From NCBI GenBank assembly GCA_934670175.1, contig CAKUOX010000068.1, positions 1 to 12,013 of the forward strand: DNA of 12,013 nucleotides. The letters are read 5' to 3'. Positions 1 to 6,362 of the stretch are shown piece by piece. The translations under genes were made by a program, and so were the position numbers. The notes below the pieces were generated by a model. That model saw nothing but the letters and a program-made list of their open reading frames with translations, had not been told where the DNA came from and did no database searches. Position 1 is the first letter of the stretch. Every line of letters starts with the position of its first letter. This stretch comes from an uncultured Clostridia bacterium (GTDB taxonomy: Bacteria; Bacillota; Clostridia; Christensenellales; Aristaeellaceae).

Positions 1-1305
1 GTGGAGACCGTAAAGGCCACGAACTTCCGCAACTTCAAGCTGGCGATCGACGAGGAGATCTCGCCCCGCATGAACTTGGAAGCCAATCCCGACGAGATCG
101 GCGACATGATGTTCACCAACGGCCATGTGGAGTCCTTCTCTGACGCCAAGCCGGACGTCAATATCCCGATGGAGGAGATCCCGCGCGTTCAGGCGATCGC
201 CAAGAAGGAACGCTGGGGCTTCGACGCCAACGGCAAGCCCGTTTCCAAGAACAAGGTGTATCAGCTGCGTGACGGCCTGTTTGAGGCCATCGTAGACCGC
301 TTCTACAAGGACGCCACGCTCGTGACCTACGGCGAAGATGTGCGCGATTGGGGCGGCGCGTTCGCCGTATATCGCGGACTGACCGAGGCACTGCCGTATC
401 ATCGCCTGTTCAACAGCCCGATCTCCGAATCCGCCATCGTCGGCTCCGCCGTCGGCTACGCCATGGCTGGCGGCCGCGCGCTGGTCGAATTGATGTACTG
501 CGACTTCCTGGGCTGCGCCGGCGACGAGGTGTTCAACCAGATGGCGAAGTGGCAGGCCATGTCCGCCGACATCATCAAGATGCCTGTGACCCTGCGCGTA
601 TCCGTCGGTTCCAAGTACGGCGCGCAGCATTCTCAGGACTGGACGAGCCTGACGGCGCATATTCCGGGCCTGAAGATCGCTTTCCCCGCCACACCTTACG
701 ACGCCAAGGGTCTGATGGCCTCCGCGCTGGTCGGCACCGACCCCGTGGTGTTCTTCGAATCCCAGCGCATCTACGACGTTGGCGAGCAGTTCCATCAGGG
801 CGGCGTACCTGCTGAATACTACGAGATCCCCTTCGGCAAGGCCGATGTGAAGCGCGCCGGTAAGGACATCACCATCCTGACCATGGGCGCGGTGCTCTAT
901 CGCGCGATCAAGGCCGCCGACGAGCTGAAGGAAAAGTACGGCATGGAGGCCGAGATCATCGACGCCCGCACGCTGGTACCCTTCGACTATGAGACCGTGA
1001 TCGAATCCGTGAAGAAGACCGGCCGTCTGGTCATCGTGACCGACGCCTGCGAGCGCGGCTCCTTCGCCTCCGAAATTGCCCGCAACGTCACTGAAATGGC
1101 GTTTGACGAGCTGGATGCGCCGCCGGTGGTCGTAGCTTCCCGCAACTGGATCACGCCCGCACACGAGCTGGAAGAGGCTTTCTTCCCGCAGCCGAGCTGG
1201 ATCCTGGATGCCATCGATGCCAAGATCGTGCCGCTGCCGGGTCATGTGCGCGTCACCAATCCTACCATCGAGGAAAAGCTCCGCAGAGAGCGCCAGGGCG
1301 TCTAA
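1..1305 (+). CDS. 2-oxoacid dehydrogenase E1, beta (C-terminal) part, probably of an alpha/beta fusion; 5' partial
   Basis: Thiamine-diphosphate-dependent decarboxylating component of a 2-oxoacid dehydrogenase complex (pyruvate, branched-chain or acetoin type; the substrate cannot be told). Residues about 85-260 are the E1-beta pyrimidine-binding domain: GEDV at 111-114, and SPISESAIVG with Glu143 at the place of the catalytic Glu that activates the cofactor. They continue through YGAQHSQDW (His210) to the FPATPYDAKGL stretch. Residues about 285-430 are the transketolase C-terminal domain. Free E1-beta subunits start almost directly at the RDGLFEA-like segment, but here about 85 further residues precede it in frame and the frame is open to base 1. 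I therefore infer that the GTG at base 1 is internal and that an E1-alpha domain lies upstream, as in fused E1 proteins. No E2 or E3 gene is seen downstream. A terminator-like hairpin follows the stop. Confidence 0.85.
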   Translation: METVKATNFRNFKLAIDEEISPRMNLEANPDEIGDMMFTNGHVESFSDAKPDVNIPMEEIPRVQAIAKKERWGFDANGKPVSKNKVYQLRDGLFEAIVDRFYKDATLVTYGEDVRDWGGAFAVYRGLTEALPYHRLFNSPISESAIVGSAVGYAMAGGRALVELMYCDFLGCAGDEVFNQMAKWQAMSADIIKMPVTLRVSVGSKYGAQHSQDWTSLTAHIPGLKIAFPATPYDAKGLMASALVGTDPVVFFESQRIYDVGEQFHQGGVPAEYYEIPFGKADVKRAGKDITILTMGAVLYRAIKAADELKEKYGMEAEIIDARTLVPFDYETVIESVKKTGRLVIVTDACERGSFASEIARNVTEMAFDELDAPPVVVASRNWITPAHELEEAFFPQPSWILDAIDAKIVPLPGHVRVTNPTIEEKLRRERQGV

Positions 1306-1320
1306 GTCAAATTGAACCTG

Positions 1321-1355
1321 CAGGCAATCCATCGTAATGGTGGATTGCCTGTTTT
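1321..1355 (+). terminator. Rho-independent terminator after the E1 gene
   Basis: A perfect 11-bp inverted repeat pairs 1321-1331 with 1341-1351 (arm CAGGCAATCCA). The stem can extend by two more pairs, and TTTT follows at 1352-1355. It lies 15 bases after the E1 stop. The next gene starts only 27 bases later, so that gene either has its promoter inside the E1 end or depends on read-through. Confidence 0.75.
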
Positions 1356-1382
1356 AACCGAGTTTAAACGGAGGATAAAAGC

Positions 1383-1754
1383 ATGTCCGATGTAATGTTT
1401 TGCCCCAAATGTCACCTGCTCTGCCGCGAGGAATGCCCCAAGTGCGGCGCGCGCCGCAAGCTGCGCGCACCGGAGCCGGATGAGCCGGTGCTGCTGATCA
1501 TATTGACCGCCATGCAGGCCATGCTGGTGGAACCTGTATTGCAGGACAACCACATTCCGTATTACAAGATGGGTGAACTAGGCGCAGCACTCGCGGTCGA
1601 GGTAGGCATGATGCGTCAAATATATCGCTTTTATGTATCGTATTCGAGCTACGAAACCAGCCGCAGCCTGATCGAGCAGGTATTCGGCGAGGATGAGACG
1701 ATCATAAAGCTGCTGAATGAATGCTCACCTGACAGAGTGGCAGGCGAAGCATGA
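1383..1754 (+). CDS. Small zinc-ribbon protein with DUF2007-like domain
   Basis: 123-residue soluble protein of unknown function. The N-terminus carries a compact metal-binding knuckle pair: CPKC at 7-10, Cys14 and CPKCG at 18-22, a likely zinc ribbon. Residues about 33-105 read like the DUF2007 ('putative signal transducing protein') fold. The features are a hydrophobic strand (VLLIILTAM), a helix that ends in a loop with a short-chain ligand-like pattern (EPVLQDNHIPYYKMGELG), then a second strand and helix (IYRFYVSYSSYETSRSLIEQVFG). That domain is often linked to zinc ribbons in Firmicutes. The start is the ATG at 1383, eight bases after GGAGG at 1370-1374. It may be read from the E1 transcript past the hairpin at 1321-1355. 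The family assignment rests on pattern recognition only; the zinc ribbon is the firmer part. Confidence 0.75.
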   Translation: MSDVMFCPKCHLLCREECPKCGARRKLRAPEPDEPVLLIILTAMQAMLVEPVLQDNHIPYYKMGELGAALAVEVGMMRQIYRFYVSYSSYETSRSLIEQVFGEDETIIKLLNECSPDRVAGEA

Positions 1755-1781
1755 TTAAAGTGCAGGGATCGGCGGATCTCA

Positions 1782-1818
1782 ATAGCGGTCGCAGCTCTTT
1801 CGGAGACGCGGCCGCTAT
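1782..1818. other. Orphan hairpin in the intergenic region
   Basis: An 11-base arm at 1782-1792 pairs with 1808-1818 (ATAGCGGTCGC / GCGGCCGCTAT, with one G-T wobble). The inside adds a CTC/GAG pairing around a TTTCG loop. Neither strand has a T-run after the stem, so it is not a typical intrinsic terminator. It lies 28 bases past the stop of the zinc-ribbon gene and may stabilise the 3' end of that transcript. Confidence 0.4.
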
Positions 1819-1876
1819 CTGACAACAAGTTTGTGCGTAAAGGAATACGCCGTTGATCCTCCGTATTCAGCCTTAA

Positions 1877-2023
1877 TCAGGCGTCAAAATCGCAGCAATT
1901 GGCGCACAGACCATGATTTCGGCTGGCGCAATCATCGCAGATGGGTGCGCCGCACATGGCGCAGTGCTGAAAGCACCGCGAATCCGCCAGGCGGAAGCAG
2001 TCGCTGCATTCCATCATAGCCAT
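1877..2023 (-). CDS. 48-residue cysteine-rich (double zinc knuckle) protein
   Basis: Small gene of unknown function, below usual gene-calling length. It reads from ATG at 2023-2021 to TGA at 1879-1877. The product has ten cysteines in 48 residues. Four CxxC pairs (C6/C9, C21/C24, C29/C32, C40/C43) plus C17, C44, H20 and H37 are spaced as in a cross-brace or B-box-like two-zinc fold. This regular pattern is very unlikely in a chance frame. A purine-rich site (AAAGGGG) lies about 11 bases before the start and forms part of the hairpin at 2031-2065. A second ATG at codon 3 or 4 would also work. It lies downstream of, and on the same strand as, the cysteine desulfurase gene, so co-transcription is possible. 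I do not recognise a named family, and a metal-binding or protein-protein role is inference. Confidence 0.6.
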   Translation of the reverse strand: MAMMECSDCFRLADSRCFQHCAMCGAPICDDCASRNHGLCANCCDFDA

Positions 2024-2030
2024 CTATATC

Positions 2031-2071
2031 AGCCCCTTTCGGAAAGAGTATTTCCGTCGGGGGCTCGTTTT
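2031..2071 (+). terminator. Two-step hairpin: plus-strand terminator, or leader hairpin of the small minus-strand gene
   Basis: AGCCCC (2031-2036) pairs with GGGGCT (2060-2065), and CGGAAA (2040-2045) pairs with TTTCCG (2051-2056), with a small internal loop between. On the plus strand it is followed by TTTT at 2068-2071, as in an intrinsic terminator. On the minus strand the 3' arm holds the AAAGGGG ribosome binding site of the 48-residue gene, so the same structure could mask translation initiation there. Confidence 0.55.
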
Positions 2072-2086
2072 ATGCTGTTCTTATGC

Positions 2087-2105
2087 TAAAAGCGCCAAAG
2101 CGCCG
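2087..2105 (-). terminator. Weak terminator after the cysteine desulfurase gene
   Basis: On the minus strand GCGC-TTTG-GCGC is followed by TTTT, about 35 bases after the stop of the desulfurase gene. The stem is only 4-5 bp, so termination would be partial and the small cysteine-rich gene could be reached by read-through. Confidence 0.35.
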
Positions 2106-2136
2106 ACAGATCGCGCCGCATGATCTGAAAAGCACT

Positions 2137-3282
2137 TTATTCGCCCTTTTTCAAGATTTCAGCAACGGCGGCCAGCAGCGCGTCGATATCCGCGCTCGTG
2201 GTGGCATGTCCGACGCTGGCGCGCACCGCGCCGCGCCGCAGTGTACCCAAAAAACGATGCGCGCCCGGTGCACAGTGAAGCCCGCCCCGCACGGCGATAT
2301 TGCGCCGCGCCAGCGCATCCGCCGCCTCGCTGGATGAAAGATCGCCCAGATTAAAGCTCACGATGCCCGCACGCGCTGCTTCGTCATCCGGCGAATAGAT
2401 TTCTACGCCGCGCATTTTCCGCAGCTCTGCGTAGAGCTGACTGGCGGCCTCACGCTCGCTCATCATGATTCGGCTCAGATTTTCGCGCACATGCTCCGCA
2501 CCGCGCCATAGTCCCGCAACGCCCGGCAGGTTCAGCGTGCCCGCCTCGTAGCGCTCGGGCGGCTCGGCAGGCTGAAGCATGCTGTCGGACTCGGTGCCGG
2601 TGCCGCCCTCGCGAATCGTATTCAACGTTATTTGAGGACGGATGTACAGCCCGCCCGTGCCCTGCGGCCCCAGCAGCGATTTATGGCCGGGGAAGGCGTA
2701 GAAGCTGCATCCGAGCTTCTTCACATCCACCGGCATGCCGCCCAGCGCCTGTGCGCCGTCAATCAGGTACAAAATGCCGTGCGCATTTGCCAACTGCCCA
2801 ATGGCCGCCACGGGCTGGATCGCACCTGTTACGTTCGAAGCATGCGTCACGGCGATCAGCCGCGTATTCTTCCGCAGTCTTTTTCGAATATCCTCGGGGT
2901 AGATGAAGCCGTCCGGACGCGGCGAGACCAGCGTAAGCTCAATCTGTCCGCTATCGTGCAGCATGCTCAGCGGCCGCAATACGGAATTATGCTCCAGAAG
3001 CGTTGAAATAACGTGGTCGCCGCGCCTCAGGCAGCCCTTGATGGCGAGATTCAATGCGTCCGTACAGTTAGACGCAAAGGCGACACTGCTGCTCTGCGCT
3101 GCGCCGATGAGCCTTGCAACGGCTTCGCGCGCGGCGTATACGCAATGCGCCGCCGCCAACGCGGGCGCATGTGCCGAGCGTCCAGGGTTGGCGTTGTATT
3201 CCACAAGCGCGCGCCGCACCTCGTCGATCACCGCCTGCGGCTTCGGACTGCTGGTCGCGGCGTTGTCCAGATAGATATACAT
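2137..3282 (-). CDS. Cysteine desulfurase family protein (class V aminotransferase fold)
   Basis: PLP-dependent enzyme of the NifS/SufS/CsdA superfamily, expected to take sulfur (or selenium) from cysteine as an enzyme persulfide. It is closest in feel to the 'EF2568' family of stand-alone desulfurase-like proteins. Landmarks, numbered from the upstream Met at 3291: YLDNAATSSPKP at the N-terminus, His101 in EHNS (stacks on PLP), Asp178 in LIDGAQ, Lys204 in PGHKSLLGPQGTG (Schiff base), and Cys340 in RGGLHCAPGAH (persulfide Cys). All catalytic residues are present and length is normal. I place the start at ATG 3282 (protein MYIYLDNAAT, 381 residues). The family starts here, and GGAGG at 3293-3297 is ten bases away; the ATG at 3291 almost touches that site. 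A DUF3343 gene diverges from it, a common partner in Clostridia. No IscU/SufU scaffold lies in the window, so the sulfur acceptor is unknown. Confidence 0.9.
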   Translation of the reverse strand: MYIYLDNAATSSPKPQAVIDEVRRALVEYNANPGRSAHAPALAAAHCVYAAREAVARLIGAAQSSSVAFASNCTDALNLAIKGCLRRGDHVISTLLEHNSVLRPLSMLHDSGQIELTLVSPRPDGFIYPEDIRKRLRKNTRLIAVTHASNVTGAIQPVAAIGQLANAHGILYLIDGAQALGGMPVDVKKLGCSFYAFPGHKSLLGPQGTGGLYIRPQITLNTIREGGTGTESDSMLQPAEPPERYEAGTLNLPGVAGLWRGAEHVRENLSRIMMSEREAASQLYAELRKMRGVEIYSPDDEAARAGIVSFNLGDLSSSEAADALARRNIAVRGGLHCAPGAHRFLGTLRRGAVRASVGHATTSADIDALLAAVAEILKKGE

Positions 3283-3391
3283 GCTTTGCATTCCTCCTTC
3301 ACGCGCACGGGCAATCCGGCGTACAATAGAATACTTGCCCCAGCACTGCGTTCAGAACCATATTTTCGAGATAAAAAGGGGGAATACGGGC

Positions 3392-3661
3392 ATGATGGAG
3401 AATTACGGCATCGCTGCCTTCAGATCACGTCAGCAGGTATTGCGCTTTGAGGATGCGCTGAGAAGGGAAGGCCTGCGCGTGGGCGTGGTCACAACGCCCC
3501 GAGCGGTGGCGCTCGGCTGCGGACTCTCGGTGCGTTTTGAGATGGAAGACGCTGAAAGTGTGCGGCGCGTGCTCCGGCGCGAAAATCCCGGCAACCTGAT
3601 TGGGCTTTACCGCGTGGAGCATGGCGGCGTGCGGCCCTCAGTAATGCCGCTGCGCCGCTAA
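3392..3661 (+). CDS. DUF3343 family protein
   Basis: 89-residue protein with the DUF3343 layout. An N-terminal strand (NYGIAAFRS) leads into a helix (QQVLRFEDALRREGL). Then comes VGVVTTPRAVALGCGLSVRFE, with the family's conserved Cys (here Cys43 in GCGL), and a second helix. The family resembles a small alpha/beta fold. It is often encoded beside cysteine desulfurase-like proteins and YedF/selenium-related genes, so a sulfur- or selenium-carrier role via the Cys is a reasonable but unproven inference. The start is ATG 3392, about ten bases after AAGGGGG; a second ATG follows at once. It diverges from the desulfurase gene across about 110 bases. A -10-like TACAAT at 3322-3327 and a weaker TTGCCC/CATATT pair are possible promoters. 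The tandem repeats at 3682-3813 follow the stop. Confidence 0.8.
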   Translation: MMENYGIAAFRSRQQVLRFEDALRREGLRVGVVTTPRAVALGCGLSVRFEMEDAESVRRVLRRENPGNLIGLYRVEHGGVRPSVMPLRR

Positions 3662-3681
3662 AAGGGAAGAAGCGTGGGGAT

Positions 3682-3813
3682 AAGAATTGTCGGCGTCTTT
3701 TAAAAACGCCGCCGACCCGCAAAGCGGCTGGTTTTGCTAATTCTTACTTCTCAAGAATTGTCGGCGTCTTTTAAAAACGCGTCGACCCGCAAAACGGCTG
3801 GTTTTGCTAATTC
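3682..3813. repeat. Tandem pair of ~62-bp structured repeats
   Basis: Copy 1 spans 3682-3743 and copy 2 spans 3753-3813, separated by nine bases. They differ by one single-base indel and two substitutions. Each begins AAGAATTGTCGGCGTC and ends GGTTTTGCTAATTC. Copy 1 has complementary ends (TAAGAATT at 3681-3688 with AATTCTTA at 3739-3746). Inside are GTCGGCG/CGCCGAC and CCGC-AAA-GCGG stem possibilities, the latter followed shortly by TTTT. In copy 2 the outer pairing is shortened. They lie between the DUF3343 stop and the cysS terminator. They could be a short dispersed element of this genome, or a duplicated terminator of the DUF3343 gene. No coding potential is apparent. Confidence 0.8.
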
Positions 3814-3819
3814 CTGCCC

Positions 3820-3864
3820 TAAAAAACGGAGCTGTGAAAAAGCATTTCGCTTTTTCACAGCTCC
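3820..3864 (-). terminator. Strong Rho-independent terminator of cysS
   Basis: A perfect 16-bp stem pairs 3828-3843 with 3849-3864 around a five-base loop (ATTTC on the plus strand). On the minus strand it is followed by GTTTTTT (3827-3821). It ends nine bases after the cysS stop, so it terminates cysS transcription. Confidence 0.92.
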
Positions 3865-3872
3865 AGTCAAGC

Positions 3873-5288
3873 TCAGGCTTTTTTCACCTTGGGCCCCTTG
3901 GGCGTATCCTCGATGATATAGCCGCGGGCAAGCACCTCGGCGCGCAGGCGGTCGGCCTCGGCAAAGTCCTTCGCCTTCTTGGCCTGTACGCGCGCCTCCA
4001 CCAGCGCCCGAATATCCTCAGGCGTGGCGTCAAAGGGCTTGGACAGCAGCCCCAGCACATCGGTCATAACGCCCAGATATTTGAGTCCCGCTTCGAGCAC
4101 GGCCTTGCAGGGCGCGTTTGCATCGGTGAACTGCGTATTCATGTCGCGCACATATTCAAAGATCACGCCCAGCGCATCCGCCGTGTTCAGATCGTCGCAC
4201 ATCGCATCGTCAAAGCGATCCACGGTCTGTTTTGCTCGCTCCACAAAGGCGAGCTCGGCCTCGTTCATGTCGCGCTCCGGCGCGCTTTCCAGCATGAAAA
4301 TGGCGTTGTTGCGCGCTGTGTACATGCGATCCAGTGAATTCTTCGCCGCAAGGATCAGGTCGCGCGAGAAATTGATCGGGCTCCTGTAATGCGCAGAGAG
4401 CAGGAACATGCGCACGGCCTCCAGATCGTATTCGGCGGCAATATCGCGCACGGTGAAGAAATTGCCGGCAGACTTGGACATTTTCTTATTGTCCACATTG
4501 ATGTGGCCGTTGTGCATCCAGTACCTGGCAAAGGGCTTACCGGTCGCGCCCTCGGACTGCGCAATTTCGTTCTCATGGTGGGGGAAGATCAGATCCACGC
4601 CGCCGCAGTGAATATCAAAGGTCTCGCCCAGATATTTCATGCTCATCGCCGAGCACTCGATATGCCAGCCGGGGCGACCCATGCCCCAGGGGCTCTTCCA
4701 TGCGGGCTCGCCGGGCTTCTGACCCTTCCAGAGCGCAAAATCCATTGGGTGGCGCTTGATGTCGCCGACCTCGATGCGAGCGCCGGATTCCAGGTCATCC
4801 AGATCCTGACCGGTCAGCTTGCCGTAGTTATTGCGCCATGCCTGCGTATCAAAATACACGTCGCCGTTGTCCGTGCGATACGCCAGCCCCTTGTTTTCCA
4901 GCTTCTTGATCAATGCGATGATGTCCCCGATATGCTTCGTAGCGCGCGGATGCACGTCAGCGCGCTTCACGCCCAGCGCCTCCGCGTCCTTGAAATACTC
5001 GGCAATGTATTTCTCAGCGATGGCTTCCACCGTGGTGCCCTCCTCGTTGGCGCGGCGGATCATCTTATCATCAATATCGGTGAAATTCTGCACGAAGGTC
5101 ACGTCATAACCCAGATGCGTAAGAAAGCGACGCAGCGTATCGAAGATCACGAACGGGCGCGCGTTGCCGATATGGAAATAATTGTAAACCGTTGGGCCGC
5201 AGGCATAGATACCCACATGGCCTTCCCTGATCGGCACAAGCGGCTCCTTTTTGCGGCCAAGCGTATTGTAAATGTACATGGTTTTCAT
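3873..5288 (-). CDS. cysS: Cysteinyl-tRNA synthetase
   Basis: Class I aminoacyl-tRNA synthetase that charges tRNA-Cys with cysteine in the cytoplasm. Length (471 residues) is normal for the family. The Rossmann catalytic core holds the HIGH-type motif FHIGNAR (39-44) and the KMSKS loop (269-273). The zinc site that selects cysteine is intact: Cys30, Cys212 (GWHIECSAM), His237 and Glu241 in FPHHENEIAQSEG. The C-terminal helical/anticodon region contains DDLNTADAL (365-373) and a lysine-rich end (KGPKVKKA). The start ATG 5288 is preceded by GGAGGG at seven bases' distance. The gene has its own promoter and a T-box leader (5306-5515) that should raise expression when uncharged tRNA-Cys accumulates, and it ends at a strong terminator, so it is a single-gene unit. 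Confidence 0.98.
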   Translation of the reverse strand: MKTMYIYNTLGRKKEPLVPIREGHVGIYACGPTVYNYFHIGNARPFVIFDTLRRFLTHLGYDVTFVQNFTDIDDKMIRRANEEGTTVEAIAEKYIAEYFKDAEALGVKRADVHPRATKHIGDIIALIKKLENKGLAYRTDNGDVYFDTQAWRNNYGKLTGQDLDDLESGARIEVGDIKRHPMDFALWKGQKPGEPAWKSPWGMGRPGWHIECSAMSMKYLGETFDIHCGGVDLIFPHHENEIAQSEGATGKPFARYWMHNGHINVDNKKMSKSAGNFFTVRDIAAEYDLEAVRMFLLSAHYRSPINFSRDLILAAKNSLDRMYTARNNAIFMLESAPERDMNEAELAFVERAKQTVDRFDDAMCDDLNTADALGVIFEYVRDMNTQFTDANAPCKAVLEAGLKYLGVMTDVLGLLSKPFDATPEDIRALVEARVQAKKAKDFAEADRLRAEVLARGYIIEDTPKGPKVKKA

Positions 5289-5305
5289 TGAATATCCCTC
5301 CGATC

Positions 5306-5515
5306 AAAATACAAAGGCCGCGCCCCCAAACAGAGGCGTGGCCGCGGTTCCACTCTGCAAATTCACTCCATCGGCGCTATCGGGCCGACCCGCCCCACAT
5401 TACATGGGGATGCTCGCGGGCGCACGTTCGGCGCTTCGAATTCTGCCGCATTCGCTTACAGCCCATGGCGAACGCTCTCTTCGGCAATGACGCGCTTACT
5501 CTTCCCGTTCATGGC
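5306..5515 (-). ncRNA. T-box riboswitch, tRNA-Cys specific (cysS leader)
   Basis: Read on the minus strand, the leader has the T-box parts in order. First is an AGTA motif (5500-5497) with its partner GAA (5453-5451), directly followed by TGC (5450-5448), a Cys codon in the specifier position. Stem I carries an AGAGAGCG segment (about 5479-5472). The conserved T-box TGGAACCGCGG lies at about 5352-5342. The terminator arms are 5343-5335 and 5324-5316, with one A-C mismatch, followed by TTTGTATTTT. The T-box bases overlap the terminator's first arm, giving the usual antiterminator/terminator switch. The UGC specifier agrees with cysS downstream. The 5' boundary is inferred from the promoter. 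Confidence 0.92.
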
Positions 5516-5521
5516 AATCTG

Positions 5522-5550
5522 ATCATATCACAGCTGGTTTTGCTTGTCAA
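5522..5550 (-). promoter_or_regulatory. Sigma-A promoter of cysS
   Basis: On the minus strand TTGACA (5550-5545) and TATGAT (5527-5522) are separated by exactly 17 bases, placing transcription start near 5515. The -35 box and most of the spacer lie inside the end of the upstream phosphatase gene, whose stop codon is at 5530-5528. Confidence 0.85.
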
Positions 5551-6331
5551 GCAGCGCGAGATCGCCGCCGCACAGTATTTTGCGCAGCGCCTCATGGATC
5601 GCGCCGTTTGTGGCAAGAATATTGCCTGTGATCAGTGCGTCCTCACCGTCGCGCCAACCGCTGACCATGCCGCCGGCTTCGCGCAGGATGACCACGCCCG
5701 CCGCGACGTCGTATATATGCAGGTTCAGCTCAAAGAAGCCCTCGCAGCGGCCGGTGGCCACGCTGCTCAGGTCGTAAGCGGCCGAGCCGGAGCGGCGCAT
5801 ATCGCTGACGCTGCGCGTGAGCAGCGGCATGCGTTCCATCACATATTCGTTTGCCCATGTGTCCCGATGACAGAACGACATATGCAGGAAGGATTCGCGC
5901 AGCACGCTTTCATCGGATACATGGATCGTATCGCCGTTGCGCGTCGCGCCTTCGCCCTTTACGCCGATCCACATTTCGTTCGTCGGCGGGCAGAATACGC
6001 AGCCGACCACCAGCTCGCCGTGCAGCTCGTAGGCAATGGAAATGGTGTAGAGCATCTCTCCCTTGAAAAAGTTGGAGGTGCCGTCGATGGGATCCACAAT
6101 CCAGCGACCGTCGGCAACCTCATTGCCGCCCTCCTCCTCGCCGAAGAAGCCGTCCTCGGGGCAGGCGCCCAGCAGGATGGAGCGGATCAGCTCCTCGCTC
6201 TTAACGTCCATTTCGGTCACAAAGTCGTTCTCCGCCTTGTGGCGCGCGGGGGTATGGGGGTGGCTCAAAAGCATTTCCCCGGCGGCACGGGCGGCCTTTT
6301 CCGCCAGCAGCGCCTTTTCGCGCAGGGTCAT
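5528..6331 (-). CDS. Inositol monophosphatase family protein
   Basis: Metal-dependent sugar-phosphate phosphatase of the IMPase/SuhB/CysQ superfamily. Numbered from an upstream TTG at 6346, the metal ligands are all visible: Glu70 in GEEEGG, Asp85 and Asp88 in WIVDPIDGTSNF, and Asp213 in IYDVAAGVVILREAGG. The length (267-272 residues) is normal. I choose ATG 6331: GGAG at 6344-6341 is nine bases away, while the ATG at 6340 touches it and the TTG at 6346 has no ribosome binding site. The substrate (inositol phosphate, 3'-phosphoadenosine phosphate or another) cannot be told. It diverges from the AP endonuclease gene. The minus-strand -10 may be the other half of the symmetric TATAATTATA at 6386-6395. 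cysS follows on the same strand but has its own promoter. Confidence 0.92.
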   Translation of the reverse strand: MTLREKALLAEKAARAAGEMLLSHPHTPARHKAENDFVTEMDVKSEELIRSILLGACPEDGFFGEEEGGNEVADGRWIVDPIDGTSNFFKGEMLYTISIAYELHGELVVGCVFCPPTNEMWIGVKGEGATRNGDTIHVSDESVLRESFLHMSFCHRDTWANEYVMERMPLLTRSVSDMRRSGSAAYDLSSVATGRCEGFFELNLHIYDVAAGVVILREAGGMVSGWRDGEDALITGNILATNGAIHEALRKILCGGDLALLDKQNQL

Positions 6332-6362
6332 TTCGTGCATCTCCAATCTTTACGGTAAATTA

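Noticed and set aside
1312..1340. Promoter TTGAAC with a TAATGG -10 for the zinc-ribbon gene
   Set aside because: The spacing is right, but the -10 matches the consensus poorly and overlaps the terminator stem.
3682..3813. CRISPR-like repeat array
   Set aside because: There are only two copies, each 62 bp, with a nine-base gap and no spacer of 25-40 bases and no cas gene.
3734..3916. Short plus-strand frames across the tandem repeats
   Set aside because: They run through the repeats, the cysS terminator and the cysS 3' end, and encode no recognisable sequence.
4389..5291. Open frame of 300 codons on the plus strand
   Set aside because: It is antisense to cysS, has no recognisable domain and no good ribosome binding site.
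5288..6358. Open frame of 356 codons on the plus strand
   Set aside because: It is opposite the T-box leader and the inositol monophosphatase gene; the phosphatase frame holds all metal ligands.
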